Below, one piece after another: positions 1 to 9,550 of a DNA stretch of 64,000 nucleotides. Location: assembly GCA_934047225.1 (NCBI GenBank), contig OW203993.1, forward strand, positions 27,108,069 through 27,172,068, in the 5' to 3' direction. Every line of letters starts with the position of its first letter. The stretch's first letter is position 1. The position numbers and the translations under genes are program-made. The notes beneath the pieces were generated by a model that saw only the letters and a program-made list of their open reading frames with translations, did no database searches and was not told the origin of the DNA. Source of the stretch: Ypsolopha sequella. Its lineage: Eukaryota > Arthropoda > Insecta > Lepidoptera > Ypsolophidae.

Positions 1-1701
1 TGGTGACGTGCTGCTGAAGGTGGATGTCCGCAATGCATTTAACTCAGTAGACAGGGGCGCCCTGCTGACGCAAATAAAAGATAATATTCCGGCAATTTAC
101 CCGTATTTGTGGCAGTGCTACAGTTCCTCTTCAAACCTAATCTATAAAAATAAAATTTTGCACTCTGCAGTTGGTTGTCAGCAGGGTGACCCACTCGGAC
201 CAGCAATATTAGTTTAGCCATACAACCACACATTGAAAAAATTTGTTCAAAATTCAATGTTTGGTATCTAGACGATGGAACCATAGGAGGCAAAACAAAC
301 TCAGTTCTACAAGATCTTCAAAGTATAATCCAAAATTTTCAGTCTATTGGTCTAGAATTGAATTTTCCCAAGTGTGAATTATATATAAATGAAACTTTAA
401 CTACTCAAGAACAAAATGACATCATTCAAAATTTCAATACTTTGGCACCTAACTTGAAAATTATTGACAAGAAATCCCTTCGTCTCCTAGGGGCCCCCAT
501 TTTGGACGATTCCATTCCAAATTACGTTGACGACCAAATTTTCAAATTTCAGGAATCGTCCAGTCGTCTTAAGGAAATGAATCCACACATGGCCTTATTC
601 ATAATTAGGTTCTGCATATTCGTACCAAAATTTACTTATGTGCTACGCTGCACTACCATTTGGCGTCACACCTCTCTCTTGAACATTTTGGACAATATGA
701 TAAGAAACACTTTAGTAGAAATTCTAAATTGCCCTTTAAATGAACGCAGTTGGGAACAGGCATCTCTTCCGGTTCGATTTGGCGGATTGGGCATCCGTAA
801 GTGTCCAGCGTAGCACTACCGGCGTTCCTGTCCTCAGCTCACAGTACGCTTGACCTCATTGGTACCTTAATTAGCCCATCACTTGGTGATGTCGACATCG
901 CAGAGGCTGTGGGACGAGCCGCTCTGCAATCAGGTTCAAAAGAAGCTACTGGAAACTGCAGAAAACCCTACAGAGCGAGCCCGTCTCCTAGCAAGCAGAG
1001 AGTCGGTGTACTGGTTAAATGCCCTACCGTCGGCAAGTATCGGCACCCTACTGGACAAAACTACTTTTAGTTTGGCAGTCAGTCTGAGGTTTGGTGCAAG
1101 AACCAACGAGCCACATCGCTGCCGTTGCGGGGCAAGCGTTGACCAACTCGGTCACCACGGCCTGTCATGTAAACGTAGCGCCGGTCGTCTGCCACGCCAC
1201 GCCGCCTTAAACGATGTCATCCGTCGGGCTCTCGTGAGCGCCAACGTGCCCGCCGTATTAGAGCCCAAAGGCCTAGTACGCAGCGATGGTAAGAGGCCCG
1301 ACGGACTGACACTAATCCCCTGGAAAAATGGGCAGTCGCTGGTGTGGGACGCAACATGCGTCGACACCGTAGCGCCGTCCCATCTCCAGGGGAGCGCTGT
1401 CCTTGCTGGCACGGCGGCGTTGACGGCTGAGGGTCTTAAACGGCGTATATACGTGGAGCTGGCTGAAGGCTACATTTTTATGCCTTTTGCCGTAGAGACC
1501 CTGGGGCCGTGGGGACCAGACGCAAAGCGCCTATATAAGGAAATATCGTCGAGGTTGGTCAACGCTTCCGGAGACCCAAGGGCTGGGACCTATTTTGGTC
1601 AGCGAATAAGCCTCGCAATACAGCGAGGCAACGCCGCACGCCTATTGGGTACTCTCCCCGATGATGGCGGTTATCTGGCTCACATATTTTATTTAATCTA
1701 G
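1..1701 (+). pseudogene. 3' half of a non-LTR retrotransposon (RT plus C-terminal restriction-like endonuclease)
   Basis: The fragment begins inside a reverse transcriptase. The strand-swap motif QQGDPLGPA ends at about 210 and the catalytic box WYLDDGT follows in another frame at about 262-290. The C-terminal part, open from 883 to 1701, has a Cys/His knuckle (CRCG...LGHHGLSC, about 1120-1170) and then RPDG followed 15 residues later by WDATC, the PD-x-D pattern of the restriction-like endonuclease of R2/CRE-type LINEs. Frame changes near 210, 800 and 910 make it a pseudogene. The window edge removes the 5' part. Seen: motifs and frames. Known: RLE LINEs cut target DNA to prime reverse transcription. 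Inferred: the clade, which I cannot fix. The N-terminal half of the same kind of protein lies at 62560-63350. Confidence 0.85.
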
Positions 1702-2174
1702 AGCCCGCTATGAGACGGACAGGTTGGTATTTGTTTTTCTTTTTATATTTTATTTAATTTTAAGTAAGTTTTATAAAAAAAATATATCATTATTTATATG
1801 TTACTTAAGTTTATAAATATATTAAAATGATGTACCGTAACATGGCATTAACTATAAACTCTGATTAATAATATACTTACCTAAGTTAAAATGTTAGCAA
1901 TAAAAAGACGTTGTTTCTGTTATATCTTAAATTTTACAAATTAAGATTTGTTTTATTGCATATTTAATTAATTAAATTAGATCTTAGTCTAGTTTGGACC
2001 TTAGTTTGGTATTAATTTAGTATAAGTTCTTGATACAAATTGTGTAGCTAAAAATATAGTGTTGGGAGGCCCTAATTATGCCGCAATAGCTGCTAAAACC
2101 TATGATTATTTAACATTTCTTTGCACATTGCCCATTGTTAAGCATGCATTACTGAGTCATTCATTATTTTCAAG
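1702..2174. other. AT-rich non-coding stretch
   Basis: The first ~100 bases after the LINE stop codon are probably its 3' UTR, with runs of T and A. The rest is AT-rich with no convincing reading frame, RNA gene or terminal repeat. Confidence 0.5.
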
Positions 2175-2645
2175 GTGTGTGACAGTGAATGCCGGATACT
2201 GAACATCAATCCGAAATATGGAGGAGCTGCCCATGATGCATTCATTTGGAGCACTAGTGCTGTGAATGATTTCATGCAAAATTTAGATCGCAATAATGAA
2301 CTAATGTGGTGACTTGGTATGGTTATATTGAACTTCCTACTTTTATTGAGGACAATGAGGAATAATCTGATACACAACAGCTTATATTACGTATTGACAT
2401 TACAGGTGACTCTGAAGTCATTGAGAACACTTTTGGAAGACTCAAAAATCGATGGCGTTGTGTTGGAAGGATCGTACACTTCATTACAAACCAGAGAAGT
2501 GCGCTAAAATTATTACAGCATGTAGTGTGCTGCATAATTTGGCCATTGAATTTTGTGTTCCAGATCCTGTCCGAGAAGAAATTGCAGATGCCCATAATGA
2601 TTTTCAAAGGAATGAAGCAGTCCAAGGTGAAATTATTTACACAAT
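2175..2645 (+). pseudogene. PIF/Harbinger (HARBI1-like) transposase remnant
   Basis: From 2175 the frame reads VCDSECRILN, then GGAAHDAFIWSTS, the DDE_4 (HARBI1) pattern in which a catalytic Asp region is followed by a ...HDxxxW...S block. After a gap, 2405-2520 reads ENTFGRLKNRWRCVGR and then HYKPEKCAKIITACSVLHNLAI, the conserved HARBI1 C-terminus with its catalytic Glu region. The central DSGYP segment is missing and the frame changes at least twice, so it cannot make a transposase. Seen: motifs. Known: the family cuts and pastes with 3 bp target duplications, which I could not locate here. Confidence 0.8.
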
Positions 2646-3305
2646 TATTATATTAACGTAATATCCCTACAAGTTGCACAATAACGATACATTTGTCAAT
2701 ATTCTTGGTTTATTTAAGTACCAGACAGTTTTAGTTTTTTTAAGTAAGACCTATTAAATAGGACTAGAGAAAATTATGTAAAATTTAAATTATTTAAGTT
2801 GATTACAATAAGCATGACGTGTAACTTTTTTAGTTAAACCATAATTTAAGTTATATCTATATTCTTAGTTTATTTAAGTAATAGTCATTAAAAAAAAAGA
2901 ATAGCATATTTTTCAAGTTTTGTCAATATTCTTAGTTTATTTAAGTAATATGTTATGAAATTATTTAAGTTGACTAGAAACATGACGTGTAACTTTTTTA
3001 ATTATTTAGTTAAGACATGATACTTATTACCTAATAGTTTTCAAGTTTTGTCAGTTTTAAATGTATTGTTGGTAATTGCTTAGCACTTTTTATATTGTTA
3101 AGTTAGGATGCCCGCGGGGTTTCTGGCCACGTCTTTACCTGCTTAGGATTCAGGGCTTAGTGACGTGGTAAGGTAGAATAGGTTTGTTCACAGTCCAAAC
3201 AATAAATTACTTGTTTTGGCTGTGACCTCTTGTTTTTCTTAACGTACCCATACCGTACCCAAAAGGTGAAACACCGCTTCTATATCCGCGGCCCTACCCC
3301 ACATC

Positions 3306-3356
3306 AGCATACCATATGAAAGTATCACAGCACAGCACTATATCATATGGTATGCT
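3306..3356. repeat. Short perfect inverted repeat
   Basis: AGCATACCATATGA (3306-3319) and its reverse complement TCATATGGTATGCT (3343-3356) are separated by 23 bases. This would form a 14 bp stem. Function unknown; it may mark the end of a MITE. Confidence 0.6.
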
Positions 3357-3519
3357 AACTACAAATAACAAAAAGTATGCTCACTAAAATACACTAACTT
3401 AGCAGTTCCAGTAAGTTGACTCAAGCGTACAACAGCGTATGCGGTTGAACTCAACCTACCACAGAGGGCTTCAATGTGGCGACGCCACTGAGGACAAGTC
3501 TATACTTATTTCTAAAAAC

Positions 3520-3800
3520 TTGGAACGAGTTACACTCTTGTTTTGAGGGTGTGACTCGTTGGGACGAAAAATGAAAAGTTATCGAAACGAAACCCTTTGG
3601 TCCCAACGAGTCACACCGAAACCAGTCACAGTGTAACTCGTTGGGACCAAAAATAATAAAATGTACCAACCAGTCACACTGTCACTCCATGTGACAACCT
3701 TTCATTTTTCGTCCCAACGAATCACACCCCCAAAACAAGAGTGTAACTCGTTGGGATTAAAATCTGTTACACGTTGACAGCTTTTTTCTTCTCAACGAGT
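3520..3800. repeat. Cluster of AACGAGTCACAC boxes in alternating orientation
   Basis: A motif close to GTGTAACTCGTTGGGAC or its complement appears six or more times, with both orientations present. A ~50 bp arm at about 3527-3577 is matched in reverse complement at about 3703-3755, and a second pair (3599-3616 and 3631-3648) is nested inside. The whole block could fold into a cruciform. Confidence 0.7.
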
Positions 3801-4796
3801 AACACTGTTACCTAAAGCAAGTAGGAAATAACGATCTAAGGTATGTTTTCCTTTTGTTTGGTATTGTTATATTTTCCGATTAAATTTACCGAAAGCGTAA
3901 ACCTATTGTGTTTAGTGAGTCACATTAACAACTTCGCATAGTTTGGTTTCTCAAATTGTTTATAGGCTTGGAAAAACCTACACAAAAGGTGCCGAGGTGG
4001 CGTCGGCGACTTCTAGACATGGCGTGTTACGGACATCAGCATGATTAGCTACCTTTTGCTAGTTCTTATTTCGGCGGTATATCCGTCAACATATTTACAG
4101 ATATTTAAACTGCAGGCGGGTCAACACTCGCATACTCGTTGTGTATGTGAATAGACAAATCCACAAATTTTTTTTTGTTGTTGAATGTACTCTTAATAAC
4201 TTAAACATGGGCAAAAGTTTCATTGTTATACGATTATAATTGACGAAGTTAGAGAAGTTTAAGTTTACTAAGAGTCATTCATTCTTCATTCTGAATGTAA
4301 CCAACTTAAATAATTTAAATTTTACATAATTTTCTCTAGTCCTATTTAATTGTCTGGTACTTAAATAAACGAAGAATACAGATAGAACTTAAATTATGTT
4401 TTAACTAAAAAGTTACACGTCATGCTTGTTATAATCAACTTCAATCATTTAATTACAAAATGCTTATTTTAATCGATATGTCCAACAGAATAGAAACCAC
4501 CTTAATGCAACTCACTAAGGCTTCCTATTATTACACATACATCACTCTTCACTTTAATCCTCACATCATAATCCTTTTGAGTCACACCTCATCTTTTCTG
4601 AATTAAACGTTACCCATACTTACTGTTAAAGACTTTTACTCTGTGTGATATTTTGATGTGTGATTTACTCTGTACTACGTTACCATGGTAATTCCATTAT
4701 AACACTTTCGCAAAGCTGATATTCGTGTCTAAGTTTTCCACAACCTTTAACTAGCATCAGTCCCCAAAATCGTGGTCCATTCGAGCAAACGAAGTA

Positions 4797-5420
4797 TTGA
4801 GGTACAAGATTATCAACAGAATGTTAACAAGAGCAAAGGCTCGAAGCGAAAGTCAACTCGCACGACAGTTATCATCCACCAGCAAAATGAGCCATGATAA
4901 TATTCCCGATAGCTCCAACCCAGTACGTAACCAGCCTAGCAGCAGCAGATCATCAGTATCTAGTTCCAAAATGTCAGTTGTATCCGTCGACATGGTGAGG
5001 AAACAACTCGAATTAGAGGCTGCCAAAGAGATAGCACGCTTGTTCGTCACGGCTGCAGAGGCAGAAGCTAAGTTGGAGGAGGTCAGGATGCGTGCGAGGA
5101 TTGAAGAAATGAGAGAAAAGGCCAAGCTGGATGAGGCGAAGTTGCAAGTCGAAATTGTGGAAAAGAGACTCAGTGCCAGCCTAGCAGAAATTGAGGATCG
5201 ACGACTTCGTGAAGGTTCTAATGTGACGTCGTCAGCACGAAGGACTGAGGAATGGGTAGCGCGACAGAATGTCAATATTCAACACATCACCGCGACACAA
5301 AATATGCTTTACTCAAACCCCGGTGCCCCCGCTGAACAAGATGATTGTCAAACAGATCCTACTACTCATGATGACGAAGTACGTTTGGCCTCTTTGCCCC
5401 AAAAATGTCAGCCTCCTTAG
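4797..5420 (+). pseudogene. BEL/Pao retrotransposon gag, N-terminal coiled-coil part
   Basis: A 207-codon frame has a Ser-rich N-terminus followed by a long, charged, Glu/Lys/Ala-rich helix (about residues 65-150) predicted to be a coiled coil. The layout is typical of the start of BEL/Pao gag polyproteins, and the next frame (5535) begins at the DUF1759-type gag core. It ends at TAG 5418-5420. Fifteen codons upstream, the M at 4839 (MLTRAKARSE) looks a more natural start than 4797. No LTR could be found on either side. Confidence 0.65.
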
Positions 5421-5534
5421 CCCAAGGTAATGTTCAAATCCATGCGATACTTAGTTAGCTGATGCAGTGCATAATTTAGCTTTAGGTTGCGCTCGTAATT
5501 CTCAACAAGCGAATGTTTCTGATAAGTTGATAAG

Positions 5535-5827
5535 TTGAGTCGTATTGCGACACCTAAGGAGCTGCCTACGTTCAGAGGAGACCCTTTGGAGTGGATTTGT
5601 TATAAAAGTTTCTACGAGGAGTCCACGCAGGTTTGCCAGTTTTCTGACGTAGAGAATCTTTGTCGTTTACGTAAAAGTCTGCAAGGTGAAGCGAGAGAAT
5701 GTGTTGCTGCACTTCTCATGGGAAATGTTTATGCTGAAAAGATCATGCTAACTTTGAAATTACGTTTCGGCCGACCTGAAATTATAATGAGCGGTTTTCC
5801 AGACTGACCTTGATCAAGCTTTCAGAG
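5535..5827 (+). pseudogene. BEL/Pao gag core (DUF1759-type), part 1
   Basis: The frame carries ELPTFRGDPLEW, then LCRLRKSLQGEARECV and TLKLRFGRPEII, the signature of the BEL/Pao gag core that precedes the nucleocapsid knuckles. After the stop near 5805 the reading can be followed in another frame to about 5827 and then breaks. The same protein resumes at about 6351, so an insertion of roughly 520 bases splits it. Confidence 0.75.
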
Positions 5828-6350
5828 GTAAACACAGATGGCGTTACCCTGCTTTCAAGTGTCAAAAAGCAAACATTATTTTTTTATCTGTGGGCAGCAA
5901 GATAAAAATCGTCAATTCAATTGTTACATCCAACAACACCCTTCACAAAGACATTCCTATTTTGCTGTGTTTATATTGTGTTGTTTTCTATCTGTATTAC
6001 TTAAGTTAATAGCTTGGTATTACATTCAACTTTCAACATGGTCAGCCCATGCGTTGTAGCTAATTGTAAAAATATAGGAACACTCAGTTTAACTAATTAC
6101 GGAAAGAACAATCTTAGCAATAATACATTTGAGGCATGGATTGACCATAAAAAACAAAGAAACAAAGAAGAAGTGTCAAAATCATAAGAATCCAGTGTTG
6201 CCAGAAAGACATTTTTTGACACTTTTAGTACAGGCTGCGCCATCTATTGAGTCGTTCGGTACTACTTTTTCTTTTTTAATTTGACTTTGAAAACCCCTCA
6301 TTAGTATAAATTATAATTACGAAAATTGTTAGCCAAATTCGAAAAATTCC
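5828..6350 (+). other. Insertion splitting the BEL/Pao gag
   Basis: About 520 bases of unrelated AT-rich sequence sit between two parts of one gag frame. It includes ATGGTCAGCCCATGCGTTG (about 6037), whose translation MVSPCVVANCKN resembles the first residues of a THAP zinc finger, but nothing else of that domain follows. I see no terminal repeats and cannot name the inserted element. Confidence 0.5.
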
Positions 6351-7330
6351 GTCATTGTCTACGTCATATCACAATGACATCGTGACATTTTCAATCAAAA
6401 TAAAAAATTGCGTCGCTGCTGTCAAAACCATAAATCAAGATGATTATCTAAGGAGTCCCGAACTTACGTCGGTAATAATATCTAAGTTACCATGTGCTTT
6501 GATCACACGTTGGGCGGACTATGCACACGAACATAGCGACAAAAGTTTTATCGCTATATTCGTGTTCATAGTCCTCGCTCATACTCGCATGGAGCTTTTA
6601 TCGGAATTTTTAGATAAAGAAGCGCAAAAGATTTATAATATCAGCGTATCTTTACTGCATGTTCCTTCTATTCAAAGAAACACTGAAGTGATTCAAACTC
6701 ATTCTAATTTGCAGAAAGAGCATCACCTAGTGCTAACACAAACAAAGAAAGCACCGACGAGTGCTACGAAAAAAGACGCGACGAAATGCCGTTTTTGTTT
6801 CAAGCGCTCTGATCATGTTATAACTGACTGTCCAAAGTTTAAACGCGCCCTTCGGAAAGATAAGTGGTCTTTCGTACGTAGAAATCGACTTTGCCCAAAA
6901 TGCCTAATTTCCGATCATGACAAAAACGTATGTGATGCACCGATATGTAACATTGGTAACTGCGGATTACCACATCACGTAATTCTTCACTGGCTAATTA
7001 AGACAACTGAGAGGTCTGCTAATGTTACCATGGATGAATTTCTCGAGAATGAAGACTCTAACGCATGCGTGGCAAACGTTACACACTCAGAAAGTGCAAC
7101 TACATCAGACTCACTTTTACCTTCACACGTGCTCCTGAATTATGTTCGCGTTCGGATCCATGGCCCTAATGGTGACGTCGTTACTGATGCCCTCTTAGAC
7201 GACGGTTCCACCATCACGATGATTGATAATAGGGTTGCCGAGCAAGCTGGATTGAAAGGTCGCACTGAAAGTTTACGACTACGTGGAGCTTGGGATAGTA
7301 GTCACTGCATTAACAACGTAACCTCACTTC
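6351..7330 (+). pseudogene. BEL/Pao gag C-terminus, zinc knuckles and aspartic protease start
   Basis: The frame continues the gag core (NDIVTFSIKIKNCV, EMRMELL-like text), then shows two Cys/His knuckles: CRFCFKRSDHVITDC and CPKCLISDHDKNVC (about residues 143-190 of this frame). Near 7185-7215 ALLDDGSTITMID is the retropepsin-like DUF1758 active site (D-D-G-S in place of D-T/S-G). The homologous protein ends at about 7300, where it runs into a LINE ORF1-like fragment. Reverse transcriptase, RNase H and integrase are absent, so this is a truncated retroelement. Confidence 0.8.
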
Positions 7331-7348
7331 ACTGCACAAGAGAACAAC

Positions 7349-7690
7349 ATGTCCACAAGCACAAATAAAGGATCCCATGCTGCTGCCCATGACCCCCTCA
7401 CAGCAATCCATAATCTCGAGAGGAAATTCCTGGAGGGTATGGCTGCTTTCGAGGCCCGGATACCATCAGCGACCACAGAGAGCTTGTCCCCGAGTGTGGA
7501 GAGTCTTTCGCAGGACTTTATACTGTTTAAAGCTTTCATGAAGGATGCAATAGGTCTCCTGCGTTAACAGATTGCCTCACTATCTCAGACAGTGAATGAT
7601 ATGGACAATAACAGAAGGCGCAAGTTTTTATTGTTCCGAGGTGTTCCTGAGGCGGCCGATGAAGATTTGTCACTTCTGTACTGATAGGTT
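7349..7690 (+). pseudogene. LINE ORF1-like fragment
   Basis: A 72-codon frame (7349-7567) is followed, past one stop codon, by NNRRRKFLLFRGVPE (about 7605-7655). The heptad-like hydrophobic spacing followed by the (K/R)xLLxxGVPE motif resembles ORF1 proteins of insect non-LTR retrotransposons, where a coiled coil precedes an RNA-binding domain. It is broken by the stop at 7565-7567 and by another near 7681, and ends at the Tc1 insertion site. Confidence 0.5.
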
Positions 7691-7757
7691 GAATTGGTCC
7701 TAAAATCGGCTTCTGCACTTGTAGGTTCAGATGTTCCCTCCAACCATCCCCCAACTA

Positions 7758-7923
7758 CACTGGTAGACATAAAAATCGACCCAAGCATTGTTGTCCTACA
7801 TTCAAGGGAATAACCCAATCATACAAACATAAACATATGAAATATATATATATATCATTTTAAAGGTATAGGCCTCCACCTTTGAATAAATGCATTTTGG
7901 TTTAAAAGTATTCGCTATACAGG
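7758..7923 (+). repeat. Tc1 left terminal inverted repeat
   Basis: It matches the reverse complement of 9238-9388 along nearly its whole length, including CATTGTTGT near the outer end, AGGTATAGGCCTCCACCTTT in the middle and GTATTCGCTATACAGG at the inner end. A short AT microsatellite (about 7839-7856) is present only in this copy. Confidence 0.9.
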
Positions 7924-8096
7924 ACGTGAAATTCATTTACCGTATTTGAACAGTTTTTACCTAGTACAGATACGTACGCGTTAAGCTCCCTTTATCCCGT
8001 TAGAAAGACGTGCAATATATTTTTTTCCTCACTTGCTTACACAATTTCAACCTGTTAACACCTACCCTGATTACCCAGTGATTACGTCATCAGAAA

Positions 8097-9125
8097 ATGG
8101 ATACCACGCCATTAGAGGCCACTCAAGTGCCTGCCCTATTGCGATTGGGGCGGAACAAACGAAGCGTGGCTGCAGAATTACACCTAAGCCAATCAGCTGT
8201 CTCCAGAGTCTTCAGACGCTTCTTGGAGACCGGCGGCGTCATTCGGAGGCCAGGGTCTGGCAGAACAAGATGCACTTCTGAGCAAGATGACCGCTTTATC
8301 GTTTCAAGTTCTTTAAGAAATCGTCACATGACCGCAGTTGAGATCCAACAAGAACTCAGACAAGTACGAGATCGGGCTGTAAGTCGGCGAACGATCGCTA
8401 GAAGACTAAAGAAAGCTAACCTGACACCAAAAAGACCAGCAACTGGGCCCCAACTGACCACAGCTCATCGGCAAGCGCGACTTCAATTTGCCCGAGAACA
8501 CGTAAACTGGACCTTGGACCAATGGCGCTCCATTTTGTTCTCTGACGAGTCCCGAATGTGCTTGCATGGCAACGACGGGAGAGCACGGGTCTACAGGAGG
8601 CCTGGGGAACGCTATGCGCAGTGCTGCATCACTGAAACCGTTGCCTACGGAGGAGGTTCTGTTATGGTGTGGGCAGGCATTTCGTTGGATGCAAAGACCG
8701 ACTTAGTTTTTGTGAATGACGGGACTGGCAGGGGTGGTTTAACCGCTCACCGGTATATTGAAGATATTCTACAGCAACATGTCGTTCCCTATGCAGGATT
8801 TGTCGGCGATAGCTTCGTGTTAATGCACGATAGTGCGAGGCCACATGTTGCTGCAACGGTGCGGCAATATCTAACAGAGGTGGGGATACCCACATTGGAC
8901 TGGCCAGCGCGAAGCCCCGACCTTAATCCCATTGAGCACATGTGGGATGAGGTAAAGAGAAGAGTAAGAAAGCGGAATCCAGCTCCTGCGTCCTGCGACT
9001 TGAAGATTGCAATGATGGAGGAATGGGATGCCATTCCACAGACAGCAGTCAAAAAACTTATTAGGTCAATGAAGAACCGGCTGCAAGCAGTTATAAGGGC
9101 TAGAGGGGGGAACACGAAGTACTAA
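8097..9125 (+). CDS. Tc1-family DD34E transposase, intact, 342 aa
   Basis: The protein has an N-terminal double helix-turn-helix (about residues 1-115: LHLSQSAVSRVFRRF, then a GRTR-type hinge and RTIARRLKKANLTPKRP), then the DDE catalytic core. Candidate catalytic residues are D150 (ILFSDESRM), D245 (VLMHDSARPHVA) and E280 (SPDLNPIEHMWDE), with 34 residues between the last two, the DD34E spacing of Tc1 elements. Length agrees with the ~340 aa norm. The glycine-rich box GGGSVMVWAGIS is intact. The start at 8097 (MDTTPLEAT) is preferred because a relative at 15750 begins MDTTPEKAA. The enzyme would bind the terminal repeats in the nucleus and insert at TA. D245 sits in HDSARPH rather than the more usual QDNARPH. 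Confidence 0.95.
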   Translation: MDTTPLEATQVPALLRLGRNKRSVAAELHLSQSAVSRVFRRFLETGGVIRRPGSGRTRCTSEQDDRFIVSSSLRNRHMTAVEIQQELRQVRDRAVSRRTIARRLKKANLTPKRPATGPQLTTAHRQARLQFAREHVNWTLDQWRSILFSDESRMCLHGNDGRARVYRRPGERYAQCCITETVAYGGGSVMVWAGISLDAKTDLVFVNDGTGRGGLTAHRYIEDILQQHVVPYAGFVGDSFVLMHDSARPHVAATVRQYLTEVGIPTLDWPARSPDLNPIEHMWDEVKRRVRKRNPAPASCDLKIAMMEEWDAIPQTAVKKLIRSMKNRLQAVIRARGGNTKY

Positions 9126-9237
9126 TGTTAAACTTAATTAATGAATAAATGAATGATTTTGTAAAAGGTTTTTTTTTTCAATTTTTCGCTATTTGATTAT
9201 TTCAATATTTATTCATTCATCACTTAAAAAAAATTAC

Positions 9238-9388
9238 AGCCTGTATAGCAAATACTTTAAGACAAAAATGCATTTAATCAAAGGTGGAGGCCTATACCTT
9301 TAAAATGATATGTTTATGTTTGTATGATTGGGTTATTTCCTTAAATGTAGAACAACAATGCTTGAGTCGATTTTTATGTCCACCAGTG
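9238..9388 (-). repeat. Tc1 right terminal inverted repeat
   Basis: This is the mirror of 7758-7923 and ends ...CACCAGTG just before the TA at 9389-9390. The inner end CCTGTATAGCAAATACTTTA is near 9240. Confidence 0.9.
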
Positions 9389-9390
9389 TA

Positions 9391-9550
9391 GTTTAGTTTT
9401 ACAAAATAATGTAAATATAACCTCAAAATTTTATAAAATAAATAATTAAATTCCGCACAAAATAAAATATACTAGGGGAATAGGGAAGCCCCTCTACCCC
9501 CCCTTCACCTCCCCCACCCAATTAAGGACGCACGATTTATAACAAACCCG
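9391..9550. other. Flank between Tc1 and the Myb/SANT gene
   Basis: AT-rich sequence, then a C-rich run (CCCCTCTACCCCCCCTTCACC, about 9489-9509). It probably holds the promoter and 5' UTR of the gene that starts at 9551, but no TATA or initiator is clear. Confidence 0.4.

Larger units (their letters stand above)
2690..4450. repeat. Foldback-like inverted repeat built of tandem sub-repeats
   Basis: The unit TTATTTAAGTTGATTA...GCATGACGTGTAACTTTTTTAGTTAA occurs forward at about 2790-2850 and 2955-3010, linked by copies of ATTCTTAGTTTATTTAAGTA (about 2698, 2863, 2930). Its reverse complement lies at about 4300-4445, including GTTACACGTCATGC (4412-4425) and CTCTAGTCCTATTTAAT (4334-4350). The arms enclose about 1.3 kb with no coding capacity. 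Confidence 0.7.
7758..9388 (+). mobile_element. Complete Tc1-type DNA transposon (1631 bp)
   Basis: The element is bounded by TA at 7756-7757 and TA at 9389-9390, the target-site duplication of the Tc1/mariner superfamily. It starts CACTGGTAGACATAAAAATC and ends with the reverse complement of CACTGGTGGACATAAAAATC. The terminal inverted repeats are about 150-166 bp; the left one is longer because of an (AT)n run near 7839-7856. One uninterrupted transposase frame lies between them. Nothing I can see would prevent it from being active. Confidence 0.93.

Noticed and set aside
5838..6059. Open frame in the gag insertion
   Set aside because: No motif; the THAP-like start at about 6037 is only a few residues long.
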